A stretch of 64,000 bases of DNA from Candidatus Thiothrix sulfatifontis (GTDB lineage: Bacteria > Pseudomonadota > Gammaproteobacteria > Thiotrichales > Thiotrichaceae), in the NCBI GenBank assembly GCA_022828425.1, contig CP094685.1, positions 1,550,001 to 1,614,000 on the forward strand. The letters run 5' to 3'. The notes beneath the pieces are model-generated. The model did not search any database, was not told the origin of the DNA, and saw only the letters and a list, made by a program, of their open reading frames with translations. The translations under genes were made by a program, and so were the position numbers. Below are positions 35,596 to 43,907 of the stretch, one piece after another. Numbering within the stretch: position 1 is the first letter of the stretch; each line of letters opens with the position of its first letter.

Positions 35596-36354
35596 GTGAA
35601 AACGTTAATTAGCATTCGCAAGCTCGTCAATCAATTCGGTACGCAGCGCGTGCACGACGATTTGAACCTTGATATTGCCCAAGGCGAAGTGTTGGGGATT
35701 GTCGGTGGCTCAGGGTCGGGCAAGTCGGTATTGTTGCGCACGATTCTAGGGTTGAACCCGCCTCACAGCGGGGAAATTTATTTTAATGATCAGGATTTAA
35801 CTCGCTTGCCGCCCCATGAGTTGGTGCGTTTGAACCAGCAATGGGGGGTGATGTTTCAGCGGGGTGCGTTATTTTCATCATTAAGCGTGGGGGATAATAT
35901 CCAGTTTCCGTTGCGCGAATTTTCCAGTTTGACAGCGCAAGAGTGCCATGCGTTGATGTTAGTGCGGCTGCAAATGGTGGGGTTGGATGCGACGGTGGTG
36001 CACAAATTTCCCGCTGAATTATCCGGTGGTATGGTGAAGCGCGTGGCTTTGGCGCGTGCCTTGGTGTTAGACCCGGTGGTACTGTTTCTGGATGAGCCGA
36101 CTTCTGGGCTTGACCCGGTATCTGCCGATGAATTCGATGCGCTCATTAGCACCTTGCACCGGCACCTCAAGCTGACGGTTGTCATGGTGACGCATGATCT
36201 GAACAGTTTATTCTCAACCTGTGAGCGCATCGCTATGCTGGTGGATAAACACGTGGTGGTGGGAACTTTGCCGGAAATTTTGGCTAATCCCCACCCGCAG
36301 ATACAGCAATATTTCAGCGGCGTGCGTGCGCAAACCCTGATGAGGAAACCGTGA
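35596..36354 (+). CDS. MlaF-like ABC transporter ATP-binding protein
   Basis: The 252-residue ATPase has Walker A GGSGSGKS near 37-44, signature LSGGMVKRVALARAL near 138, Walker B VVLFLDEPTSGLDP and the H-loop VTHDL. GMVKR in the signature is typical of MlaF-family proteins. It begins with GTG, two bases after the permease stop. It would power lipid movement through the STAS-MlaE permease between the inner membrane and the periplasmic MCE protein. Confidence 0.93.
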   Translation: MKTLISIRKLVNQFGTQRVHDDLNLDIAQGEVLGIVGGSGSGKSVLLRTILGLNPPHSGEIYFNDQDLTRLPPHELVRLNQQWGVMFQRGALFSSLSVGDNIQFPLREFSSLTAQECHALMLVRLQMVGLDATVVHKFPAELSGGMVKRVALARALVLDPVVLFLDEPTSGLDPVSADEFDALISTLHRHLKLTVVMVTHDLNSLFSTCERIAMLVDKHVVVGTLPEILANPHPQIQQYFSGVRAQTLMRKP

Positions 36355-37289
36355 TGGAACGTGATGCGCATTATTTGTTGGTTGGCTTATTCACGCTGGT
36401 GATCGCCGTTGCAGGGTTTCTTTTCGCAGGCTTGTTCTACGATAAGCCTGCCGAGGTGACTGTGACGTATGACATTCATTTTGATACGCCGGTGGAAGGT
36501 TTGCAGCGTGGCAGTGAAGTGCGTTACATGGGAATAAAAATGGGCGAAGTATCCGACGTGTTTTTGTTGCCTGATAATTCTGCGCGTGTGGCCGTGCGTG
36601 TGAAGCTGGAAACCCGCACGCCAGTGAATGCGGCAACCGTTGCCACCTTGCGCCAACAAGGTTTGACGGGGGTGCCGTTTGTGAATCTGGCGCAGGATGA
36701 TGTTGTGCCCGCCAACACCTTAACGTTGGATGCTGGGCAGGAATTCCCCGTGATTCCGACCAAACCGACGGAACTGGATGCTTTGGTGCAAAAATTGCCG
36801 GATTTGGAAAAGAATTTGTCGGTGTTGCTGAGTGCCGCGAATGAAGTTTTAAGTGCTGATAACCGTCAACATTTTGCTGGCGTACTTACCAACTTGGATG
36901 CGGCCACCACCAAGATTCCCGAACTGATCGCGAACTTGAATCAAGTCAGCCACGAACTTGGTGCGTTGGTCACGAGCGTGGAGAGTGCAGTCAAGCAGTC
37001 AGAAAAGGGTTTGGCAGGCAATATGCAGGCGTTGCAGACCACCCTGACATCGCTTGCGCAAACTTCGCAGCGGGTGGATACCTTGGCAAAAGACCTCGAT
37101 CGCGTGGTGGTGAATAACGAAGGACGCTTGAATGAGTTGTTGGGCGAAGGGGGTGAAAACCTCAAGCAATTACTGGAAGAATCACGCCGGACAGCGGTGT
37201 CGGTGCGCCAGTTGAGCGATGCGTTGGAGCAAAATCCTTCGCAGCTTATTTATCAGCCTGTGCCACAGGGAACGGAGTTGCCACGATGA
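36354..37289 (+). CDS. MlaD-type MCE domain protein
   Basis: The protein of about 311 residues has one N-terminal membrane helix (YLLVGLFTLVIAVAGFLFAG), a single MCE domain (GLQRGSEVRYMGIKMGEVSD and LRQQGLTGVPFVNL) and a long C-terminal helical region with apolar heptads, which could form a tunnel or coiled coil across the periplasm. ATG 36354 overlaps the ATPase stop as TGATG; a GTG three bases earlier is possible. MCE proteins bind and shuttle lipids. The long tail is similar to that of PqiB/YebT-like or mycobacterial MCE proteins more than to short MlaD. Confidence 0.9.
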   Translation: MERDAHYLLVGLFTLVIAVAGFLFAGLFYDKPAEVTVTYDIHFDTPVEGLQRGSEVRYMGIKMGEVSDVFLLPDNSARVAVRVKLETRTPVNAATVATLRQQGLTGVPFVNLAQDDVVPANTLTLDAGQEFPVIPTKPTELDALVQKLPDLEKNLSVLLSAANEVLSADNRQHFAGVLTNLDAATTKIPELIANLNQVSHELGALVTSVESAVKQSEKGLAGNMQALQTTLTSLAQTSQRVDTLAKDLDRVVVNNEGRLNELLGEGGENLKQLLEESRRTAVSVRQLSDALEQNPSQLIYQPVPQGTELPR

Positions 37290-37882
37290 ATCATTGGGTG
37301 TTTGTGTTGTTATTGGTGTTGTTGTCCGCGTGTTCTGTGCCGTTGAAAAGTGATTTGCCGGTTGAGCAAACTTACCGTTTAGCGCCGTCGGTTGCTACGG
37401 CATCGCAGCGGCTTGCCGTTAATCTGTATGTGCCGAAAGTGATGGTCAGCCCTGCATTGGATAGTGAGCGGATTGTGTTGATCAAATCGCCCTTGCAGCA
37501 GGATTTTATTGCGCAGAGCCGTTGGCCGGATGATTTGTCGGTTTATTTGCACGCGGTGATACTGGACGCTTTGGCGCGTAGTGACGGTTTTCAAGCCGTT
37601 TCCGAGCAAATGTTGGGTCAGGAGGGCAATTACAAATTGCTGCTGCGGGTTGCTGATTTTCAGGCGGAATACCCCAAGGATGCTAAGGACGATGCAGCGG
37701 TGGAAGTCGTGATGGACGCTTCTCTGGTACGGGTGACGGATCAGCATTTGCTGGGTCAGCACCGCTATGCTGTCCGCAAAGACGCTGTGCCAGTCAGCAC
37801 AGGCAAAATTGTCGAAGCCTTGAATCAGGCGTTGGGTGAGGTGATTGCGGCATTGGTGGCGGATTTACAAAAGGATTTGTAA
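37286..37882 (+). CDS. ABC-type transport auxiliary lipoprotein (PqiC-like)
   Basis: The 198-residue protein has a lipoprotein signal with lipobox LSAC (Cys16) and the PqiC/DUF330-type domain (TYRLAPSVATASQRLAVNLY, SERIVLIKSPLQQDFIAQSRW). PqiC-like lipoproteins sit at the outer membrane and receive the lipid tunnel of the MCE partner. It overlaps the MCE gene by four bases and ends the four-gene operon. It overlaps the convergent downstream gene by 18 bases. Confidence 0.88.
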   Translation: MNHWVFVLLLVLLSACSVPLKSDLPVEQTYRLAPSVATASQRLAVNLYVPKVMVSPALDSERIVLIKSPLQQDFIAQSRWPDDLSVYLHAVILDALARSDGFQAVSEQMLGQEGNYKLLLRVADFQAEYPKDAKDDAAVEVVMDASLVRVTDQHLLGQHRYAVRKDAVPVSTGKIVEALNQALGEVIAALVADLQKDL

Positions 37883-38245
37883 GGCATCCTGCATGGCTTG
37901 CGGGTTGACGGGGTAGGTAAGCACAGCGTGAATGGGAAATAATTCCAACAACTTCTCCACGTATGGCGCTTCATTCGGAGGGACTAAAACAATCACGTTG
38001 GTATGCGGTGAAAAACGCTGCAAGGCGCGTAGGGTGACATCCAAATTGCACACATTCGCGCCCGCGTAGTTGTTGCCAAAGCCGTAGATAAATTCGCCGA
38101 CCAGAAAATCCGGCGGCTGTTGTTGCAGCGCTTTGTGCAGCTTGCGAGCGGCAGTGAAACGTTGTTCCGCGATGCCAAGTTGCTGATACAACACACTGAA
38201 GTTGGGGTGCATCGGTGATTCGATCAAAGAAAAAAGTGTTCGCAT
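37865..38245 (-). CDS. Conserved hypothetical protein (CheY-like fold possible)
   Basis: The 126-residue soluble protein has an alternating strand/helix pattern with PPDFLVGEFIYGFG, TNVIVLVPPNEAPYVEKLLE and HAVLTYPVNPQAMQDAL. The last two segments resemble the later strands of a receiver-like fold, but the phosphorylation aspartate pattern is not evident. It overlaps the lipoprotein gene end to end by 18 bases. No family is recognised. Confidence 0.6.
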   Translation of the reverse strand: MRTLFSLIESPMHPNFSVLYQQLGIAEQRFTAARKLHKALQQQPPDFLVGEFIYGFGNNYAGANVCNLDVTLRALQRFSPHTNVIVLVPPNEAPYVEKLLELFPIHAVLTYPVNPQAMQDALQILL

Positions 38246-38296
38246 AGTCCCGCCAAAATAATCCTGTCACTGCCAATTATCGCACGATAGGGCATA

Positions 38297-39553
38297 ATGT
38301 CTGCAATCTTGCAACACACTGAAAACAACATGGCAAACAATCACCTTATTCCACGCCACCGCACTGTTCCTGTGAAGGTGGGCAATGTCACCGTCGGCGG
38401 CGAATTCCCCGTCGTGGTGCAATCCATGACCAACACCGATACGGCGGATGCGGTGCGTACAGCGGCGCAATGTGCCGAATTATTCCGCGCTGGCTCGGAG
38501 TTGGTACGCATTACCGTGAATTCGCTGGAAGCCGCGCAAGCCGTCCCCGAAGTGCGCGAACGCCTCGATAAAATGGGTTGTGATGTACCACTGATTGGCG
38601 ATTTCCATTTCAACGGGCACAAGCTGCTCACCGCCGTTCCCGAATGTGCGCAAGCCCTCGCCAAATACCGCATTAACCCCGGCAATGTTGGGCGTGGCAA
38701 AAAGCGTGACGAACAATTTGCGCAAATGATCGAATTCGCCTGCCGTTACGACAAGCCGGTGCGCATTGGCGTGAATTGGGGGTCGCTCGATCAGGAATTG
38801 CTGGCACGCAATCTGGATGACAATTCCAAACTGGCGCAACCGCTGGAATTGTATGACGTGATGCACGCCGCGCTGATTGAATCTGCGCTCACCAGTGCTG
38901 CCAAAGCCGAAGAATACGGTTTGCCGCACGACCACATTATTTTGTCGTGCAAACTGAGCGAAGTGCAGGGTTTGGTAAGGGCTTACCGCGATTTGGCGAG
39001 CCGTTGCGATTACCCGTTGCACCTTGGTTTGACTGAAGCGGGTATGGGTAGCAAGGGCATTGTGTATTCCACCGCCGCGCTTTCGATTTTGTTGCAAGAA
39101 GGCATTGGCGACACCATCCGAATTTCCCTGACACCTGAACCGCACGCCAAACGTGAAAAAGAAGTGATCGTTGGACAGGAAATTTTGCAGGCACTCGGCT
39201 TGCGCTCGTTCACGCCGCAAGTGGTGGCTTGCCCCGGTTGTGGGCGTACCTCCAGCGACTATTTCCAACACCTCGCCGAAGACATTCAAAACTGGCTGCG
39301 CGAGCAAATGCCGGTGTGGAAAGATCAATACGCGGGCGTGGAAAGCATGTCGGTCGCGGTGATGGGCTGTGTGGTTAATGGGCCGGGCGAAAGCAAACAC
39401 GCTAACATTGGTATCAGTTTACCGGGCAGCGGCGAAGTGCCCGTTGCCCCCGTTTATGAAGACGGACACAAAACCGTTACGCTGAAAGGCGACAATATTG
39501 CACAAGAGTTTCAGGCATTGGTCGAGACTTACGTGCAAAAAACGTATGGATGA
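38297..39553 (+). CDS. ispG: 4-hydroxy-3-methylbut-2-enyl diphosphate synthase IspG
   Basis: The 418-residue protein is full-length IspG. The N-terminal TIM barrel begins [20 protein letters not shown]. The C-terminal [4Fe-4S] domain has the ligand cysteines in [10 protein letters not shown] and [10 protein letters not shown]. It converts MEcPP to HMBPP in the methylerythritol phosphate isoprenoid pathway. ATG 38297 has AGGG upstream; the ATG at 38330 would remove 11 residues and has a poorer ribosome site. Transcription is separate from the downstream hydrolase, which has its own ribosome site. Confidence 0.96.
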   Translation: MSAILQHTENNMANNHLIPRHRTVPVKVGNVTVGGEFPVVVQSMTNTDTADAVRTAAQCAELFRAGSELVRITVNSLEAAQAVPEVRERLDKMGCDVPLIGDFHFNGHKLLTAVPECAQALAKYRINPGNVGRGKKRDEQFAQMIEFACRYDKPVRIGVNWGSLDQELLARNLDDNSKLAQPLELYDVMHAALIESALTSAAKAEEYGLPHDHIILSCKLSEVQGLVRAYRDLASRCDYPLHLGLTEAGMGSKGIVYSTAALSILLQEGIGDTIRISLTPEPHAKREKEVIVGQEILQALGLRSFTPQVVACPGCGRTSSDYFQHLAEDIQNWLREQMPVWKDQYAGVESMSVAVMGCVVNGPGESKHANIGISLPGSGEVPVAPVYEDGHKTVTLKGDNIAQEFQALVETYVQKTYG

Positions 39554-39572
39554 CCCCAAAGGAGAACGTTAC

Positions 39573-40352
39573 ATGAAAAAACTATCAATGCTGGCAATCG
39601 CTGGCTTATCCCTGCTGGCAAGCAACGTCATGGCAGCCGTCAAAAGCGAAGCCGTGCAATATGAACACGACGGCACAAAATTCGTCGGTCAGATGTATTA
39701 CGACGATGCCGTCACCGAAAAACGCCCCGGCGTATTAGTCATCCACGAATGGTGGGGATTAAACGATCACGCCAAAAACCGTGCCGAAGCCTTAGCTAAA
39801 CTGGGTTACGTCGCGTTTGCGGCGGATATGTACGGCGAAGGCAAATCCACCGATAAGCCAGAGCAAGCCAAGGAATGGATGACGGAAGTAACCTCCGACG
39901 TTGACGCATGGCGTGCCACCGCCAACGCGGGTTTGGAACAGCTCAAGAAAAGCGCCAAAGTAGACGCGGCAAAACTCGCGGCGATTGGTTACTGCTTCGG
40001 CGGCGGTACGATCCTGCAAATGGCTTACAGCGGTACGGACATTGACGGCGTAGTGAGTTTCCACGGTTCATTACCGTCTGCACCGGATGGCACGGAAATC
40101 AAAACCAAAGTGCTGGCGTTCCACGGCAATGCGGATGGTATGGTGCCGCCTGCGACGGTGAATAAGTTTACGGAACAGATGGAAAAAACCGGCGCGGATT
40201 GGCAGTTTGTCGCGTATGGCAGCGGTGTACGCCACGGTTTCACCAATCCGAATGCAGGCAAGTACGGCATTGAAAACCTGAAATACGATGAAAAAGCGGA
40301 TCAGCGTTCTTGGGCAGGAATGCAGGCGTTTTTCAACGAAATCTTCAAATAA
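39573..40352 (+). CDS. Exported dienelactone hydrolase family protein
   Basis: The 259-residue alpha/beta-hydrolase has a clear Sec signal peptide (KKLSMLAIAGLSLLASNVMA, cut near residue 21). The nucleophile elbow GYCFGGGT carries a cysteine, as in dienelactone hydrolases, and the catalytic Asp and His lie in FHGNADGMVPP and SGVRHGFT. ATG 39573 is preceded by GGAG. A periplasmic location is unusual for classic aromatic-degradation enzymes, so a different ester substrate is likely. Confidence 0.9.
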   Translation: MKKLSMLAIAGLSLLASNVMAAVKSEAVQYEHDGTKFVGQMYYDDAVTEKRPGVLVIHEWWGLNDHAKNRAEALAKLGYVAFAADMYGEGKSTDKPEQAKEWMTEVTSDVDAWRATANAGLEQLKKSAKVDAAKLAAIGYCFGGGTILQMAYSGTDIDGVVSFHGSLPSAPDGTEIKTKVLAFHGNADGMVPPATVNKFTEQMEKTGADWQFVAYGSGVRHGFTNPNAGKYGIENLKYDEKADQRSWAGMQAFFNEIFK

Positions 40353-40365
40353 GCTCAAATTCGCA

Positions 40366-41124
40366 TCAAAGCGAACGCGCCACGCGGAAGCCACGAAAAC
40401 ATTGGCGACCACTGGCATAATCCTTGACCCGGTAGGCGGCGCGTAAATAGCGCGGTCTATCGTTCCACGAACCGCCACGCAGCACGCGCTCGTGGTGGTT
40501 GCCTGCTTCTTCCCATGCTTGTGCGTTGACGGGGGCGCCCTGGTAGGAATCGTGCCAGCAATCTTGCACCCATTCCCACACATTGCCGCACACGTCGTGC
40601 AAGCCGAACGCATTCGCGGGGTACGTGCCGACGGGCGTGGTCATGCCGTGCTGCATCGCGTGGTTGGCGTGTTGCGCGGTTGCCTGCATTCCCCACGGGT
40701 ATGCGGCGTTTGTACCGCCACGGGTGGCGTATTCCCATTCGGCTTCGGAAGGTAAGCGGTAATGCCCGCCGTTCAAGGCGCTGAGCCAGCGGCAATAGGC
40801 TTGCGCATCGTCCCAACTGACATTAATCACCGGATGCTTGCCGCGCCCCCAGCCTTGGTCGTCGGGGAGTGGGAATCGGTTTGCCTCGCAAAACGCATCG
40901 TATTCTTCAAAGGTGACGGGGTAGCGCCCCAATGCAAAGGCGGCAATGTACACGTAACGCGGCGGGCGTTCGTTGAGGGTGCAACCGCCTTCCACGTCGT
41001 CGCGTTCATCCAGCCCGCCCATGAGGAAACGTCCCGGTGGAATGTTGACCATGCGGGGCAAGGGGAGGGCGCTGTTGTAGTCGGGTAATGTTGCGTACAT
41101 GCGCTTATCGTAAAGCAATGCCAT
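40366..41124 (-). CDS. SUMF1/FGE-domain protein lacking the catalytic cysteines
   Basis: The 252-residue protein has the full SUMF1 fold: VNIPPGRFLMGG, YRLPSEAEWEYATRGG, FGLHDVCGNVWEWVQDC and the end CFRGFRVAR. Formylglycine-generating enzymes have two active cysteines after RGGS; here that stretch reads RGGSWNDRPRYLRAAYR, with none. It is therefore not a copper-type formylglycine enzyme and may be a binding or EgtB-like non-haem variant. ATG 41124 is preferred, with AGGAA upstream. It is divergent from trpF, 65 bases away. Confidence 0.87.
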   Translation of the reverse strand: MALLYDKRMYATLPDYNSALPLPRMVNIPPGRFLMGGLDERDDVEGGCTLNERPPRYVYIAAFALGRYPVTFEEYDAFCEANRFPLPDDQGWGRGKHPVINVSWDDAQAYCRWLSALNGGHYRLPSEAEWEYATRGGTNAAYPWGMQATAQHANHAMQHGMTTPVGTYPANAFGLHDVCGNVWEWVQDCWHDSYQGAPVNAQAWEEAGNHHERVLRGGSWNDRPRYLRAAYRVKDYASGRQCFRGFRVARSL

Positions 41125-41189
41125 CGCGCTTTCCTGTTTGGCTGACAAGCTGTCTGTGGTAACTTTGCGGTTTTTATTGCTCAGGAATC

Positions 41190-42305
41190 ATGGCTATGCG
41201 TTGTCGGGTAAAAGTTTGCGGAATCACGTCAGTCACGGATGCGGCAATGGTCGGCGCAAGCGGCGTGGATGCAGTGGGTTTGGTGTTTTACCCCAAGAGC
41301 AAGCGCAACTTGAGCATCGCGCAAGCGGTGGAGATTTGCCGCGCTATGCCGCCCTTCGTGACCGTGGGGGGCTTGTTTTTGGATGCGGAGGCGGATTTTG
41401 TGCGCGAAGTATTGGCAGCCGTGCCGTTGGATATTTTGCAATTCCACGGTTCGGAAACGCCGGAGTATTGCCGCCAATTTTCACGCCCGTATATGAAAGC
41501 AGTGGGCATGAAAGGGCTGGAGGAGGCGGGTGGCTTTGCGGCGTATGCGGCGCGTTTCCCCGATGCGCAAGGCTTTTTGGTGGATAGCCATGCACCGGGC
41601 GCGGCGGGTGGCACGGGCGAAACCTTTGATTGGACGCAAGTGCCGCAAGATTATCCTAAGCCGATCATTTTGGCGGGCGGGTTGACGGCGGAGAATGTGG
41701 CGGAAGCAATTCGCACCAGCCGCGTGTATGCGGTGGATGTGAGCAGCGGGGTGGAATCCGCGCCCGGTGTGAAGGATGTGGCGAAGGTGCAAGCGTTTAT
41801 GACGGGGGTGCGGCTGGCAAATTATCTGGCAATTCACCCCGCGATTACCGAGGCGGAAGTGTTGCAAGCGCAGCAAACGTGGGCGGATGGTTTAGTGGCG
41901 ATTGGCAAATTGGCGGCGCAACCAACGGCGGCGAAAGCGGCGGCGGAAGCATTGGTGCGGCGTTTATACAATTACGGCGAGGGCAAGGTGTTGTTCAAGC
42001 CGACCAAAGCGGCGCATGACCAGTTCCGCGAAACGTTTGAGCAGGCGATTTCGTATTTTGTGGGCGGTGATTCTCACGAAGATCATGGGTTTGCGCTGCA
42101 TCCGTGGGCGGCGGTGCGTTTTGAGAATAACAGTGTGTTTTTGGATGTGGATTCGGCGGGGGCGATGGGCAATTACTATTTTACCGATGCAAAAACGAGG
42201 GCGGAAACCAAGGTGGAGTTTACGTTTGCGTATCGGCGGGCGGGGGATGGGCGGCTGGTGATTTTCTTGCACCATTCGTCGTTGCCGTATGAGGCGGGGC
42301 ATTAA
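41190..42305 (+). CDS. trpF: TrpF with C-terminal SnoaL/CaMKII-association-like domain
   Basis: Residues 1-210 are a complete phosphoribosylanthranilate isomerase with the catalytic cysteine in KVCGIT (C10) and the aspartate in LVDSHAPG (D132), converting PRA to CdRP in tryptophan synthesis. Residues 217-371 form an extra domain starting ITEAEVLQAQQTWADG and containing DHGFALHPWAAVRFEN and LHHSSLPY; it resembles SnoaL-like/CaMKII-association domains that I recall as free-standing proteins. The frame is continuous, with no stop or ribosome site at the junction. The usual downstream trpB is displaced about 6.9 kb away. Confidence 0.9.
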   Translation: MAMRCRVKVCGITSVTDAAMVGASGVDAVGLVFYPKSKRNLSIAQAVEICRAMPPFVTVGGLFLDAEADFVREVLAAVPLDILQFHGSETPEYCRQFSRPYMKAVGMKGLEEAGGFAAYAARFPDAQGFLVDSHAPGAAGGTGETFDWTQVPQDYPKPIILAGGLTAENVAEAIRTSRVYAVDVSSGVESAPGVKDVAKVQAFMTGVRLANYLAIHPAITEAEVLQAQQTWADGLVAIGKLAAQPTAAKAAAEALVRRLYNYGEGKVLFKPTKAAHDQFRETFEQAISYFVGGDSHEDHGFALHPWAAVRFENNSVFLDVDSAGAMGNYYFTDAKTRAETKVEFTFAYRRAGDGRLVIFLHHSSLPYEAGH

Positions 42306-42320
42306 AACGGGCTGATATTT

Positions 42321-42806
42321 TCAGCGTTGCAGTTGTTGCAGAAAATCGCTTTCCAGTTGGGCGGACAGGCGGAAATTCATCCGCTTGATTTGTGCCAGCA
42401 AGTCCAATACTTCCGTAACGAGGAGATGCCCGCGTCGTTGGTTTATTAGCAATACGCCGAGCAGTCCGATGATTTTTAGCCCCATGTTCTTGGCAATTTT
42501 TCGCCCTTTTTTCTCGTCGATTAGCAGTAGTAACTGTTTTTCTTGCGCTAGAGTGATGGCTTCGGCTTCGCCATAGTCGAGCGTGCCATCCAGTAAGGCG
42601 AGCAGGCTATGGTCAGTGCTGGCGATGACGGTAAAGGCGGGGTGATTTAAAACGGCGCGGGCGACACGATCTTCCTTGGCCGTGATTTCTTCGGCGACCC
42701 GTTGGGGAATGTAGATTTGCAGGAATAGGTTGGTAAGCAAATCCAGCCGTTCGAGTTTCGTTACCATGATCAGGCTGCTGCTGTCACTGATAATGGCGTG
42801 GCTCAT
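42321..42806 (-). CDS. DUF3368 PIN-like toxin (second module)
   Basis: The 161-residue protein begins IISDSSSLIMVTKLERLDLL and has DYGEAEAITLAQEKQLLLLI followed by DEKKGRKIAKNMGLKIIG, the DUF3368 arrangement with the first PIN aspartate present. Its ATG overlaps the stop of the antitoxin gene by four bases. It is related to, but clearly diverged from, the DUF3368 protein at 3781-4275. The 3' end lies 15 bases from the trpF stop, in convergent orientation. Confidence 0.85.
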   Translation of the reverse strand: MSHAIISDSSSLIMVTKLERLDLLTNLFLQIYIPQRVAEEITAKEDRVARAVLNHPAFTVIASTDHSLLALLDGTLDYGEAEAITLAQEKQLLLLIDEKKGRKIAKNMGLKIIGLLGVLLINQRRGHLLVTEVLDLLAQIKRMNFRLSAQLESDFLQQLQR

Positions 42807-43126
42807 CCGAGGCTTTCCAACGTGTCCAGTTCATCGGCGAGATCGTAATCCAATACCGGAATATTGAGCAGATTCAGTAACTTGGCGATGTCGGTATAGG
42901 ATTTATCCAGTGCGCGAGCCAGTTGCCCCATGGATAAACCGCCGTCCGCATAGGCGCGGGTGAGCAGCCATGTTTTTAAGCCTAAATCAAACAAAGGGTC
43001 ATCCAGCGCCGTGGCGAGCGCAAAAGGTTTGCCGCGTTTGGAAATCAGCAGGTGTTCTTTGGCTTCCATTGCTTTGGTTAAGACAGCGGGGTTGGTTTTC
43101 AGCTCTTTGATACCGATGGTTTGCAT
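42803..43126 (-). CDS. Hybrid Phd-like/UPF0175-like antitoxin
   Basis: The 107-residue protein combines an N-terminal Phd/YefM-like strand-helix start (GIKELKTNPAVLTKAMEAKE, then LLISKRGKPFALATAL) with a C-terminal UPF0175-like helix-turn-helix (GGLSMGQLARALDKSYTDIAKLL) and acidic tail. It should neutralise the DUF3368 toxin and repress its own promoter. The first module at 4272 lacks the Phd part. The start is preceded by GAGGA. Confidence 0.8.
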   Translation of the reverse strand: MQTIGIKELKTNPAVLTKAMEAKEHLLISKRGKPFALATALDDPLFDLGLKTWLLTRAYADGGLSMGQLARALDKSYTDIAKLLNLLNIPVLDYDLADELDTLESLG

Positions 43127-43213
43127 AGGGAAATCCTCAAGTGCTACGTTTAAGTAGAACTTTAGCAGGTTAACGGGGATTGTGTAAAATGGATGTACTG
43201 ACGGTGTTAAAAT

Positions 43214-43244
43214 GTCGTGTTACACTGAACCCGTGTTACACGAC
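43214..43244. promoter_or_regulatory. Inverted-repeat operator upstream of the RHH/PIN module
   Basis: GTCGTGTTACAC and GTGTTACACGAC are inverted arms (one mismatch in 12) around seven bases, ending 17 bases before the antitoxin ATG. Each arm contains the near-palindrome GTGTTACAC. This is a likely binding site for the ribbon-helix-helix antitoxin. Confidence 0.65.
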
Positions 43245-43261
43245 TTCACGGGTATTGTTTT

Positions 43262-43492
43262 ATGACTAATTTTACCATTACGCTTGATGATGAAGATCTC
43301 AAGCAAGCACGCATCGCAGCGGTTCAACAAGGTACGTCGTTGAATGCCATCATCCGCAATTTCATCAAGGAGTTCATTAGCCGCAACCAGCGTTATCAGC
43401 AAACCACGGATCGTATTTTGAAAAAAGCTGAAGCATCGACTTTCAGTAGTGCAGGGCGTAAGTGGACACGGGAAGCGCTTTATGAGCGCTAA
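43262..43492 (+). CDS. Ribbon-helix-helix antitoxin
   Basis: The 76-residue protein begins NFTITLDDEDLKQARIAAVQ and continues GTSLNAIIRNFIKEFIS, a ribbon-helix-helix DNA-binding fold, with a short basic tail that probably contacts the toxin. It ends inside the next gene (11-base overlap), giving coupled translation with the PIN toxin. An imperfect inverted repeat directly upstream fits autoregulation. Confidence 0.82.
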   Translation: MTNFTITLDDEDLKQARIAAVQQGTSLNAIIRNFIKEFISRNQRYQQTTDRILKKAEASTFSSAGRKWTREALYER

Positions 43493-43901
43493 GGCATTCT
43501 TCGATACGAATGTGTTGGTGTATGCGTTCGATAAAAATGAGCCAGAAAAACAAGCGATTGCCAAACGTTTGATCGGTCAGTTTGGTGGTGATGGGCAATT
43601 GATCGTGAGTACCCAAGTGCTACAAGAGCTGTATGTCACATTGAGCAAAATGGGTAAGCAGGCACTTCCAGCCGAAGAGGTTGAAGAAATCGTTAATGAT
43701 TTTGCGGAATATCCTTTGGTGCAAGTGGATAAGATGATTATCGCGTCTGCCATGAAACGTCATCAGAGCAAAGCCTTTTCCTTTTGGGATAGCCTAATTG
43801 TGGAAGCGGCGTTGCAGGCGAATTGCCAAATATTGTTTAGCGAAGACATGCAGGATGGGCGGGAGATTGAACAGCTTGTGATTCAAAATCCGTTTAAGTG
43901 A
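43482..43901 (+). CDS. PIN-domain toxin (VapC-like)
   Basis: The 139-residue protein starts SAKAFFDTNVLVYAFDKNE with the first catalytic Asp. It has a conserved Glu in STQVLQELYVTL and late acidic residues in SFWDSLIVEAAL and LFSEDMQDG, the VapC arrangement of an Mg-dependent RNase. ATG 43482 lies within the antitoxin gene; earlier codons in this frame lack a ribosome site. It converges with the Uma2 gene six bases away. Confidence 0.9.
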   Translation: MSAKAFFDTNVLVYAFDKNEPEKQAIAKRLIGQFGGDGQLIVSTQVLQELYVTLSKMGKQALPAEEVEEIVNDFAEYPLVQVDKMIIASAMKRHQSKAFSFWDSLIVEAALQANCQILFSEDMQDGREIEQLVIQNPFK

Positions 43902-43907
43902 TGTTTG

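Noticed and set aside
38480..39400. Open frame of about 300 codons opposite ispG
   Set aside because: Antisense shadow of a highly conserved gene; composition is typical of reversed coding sequence.
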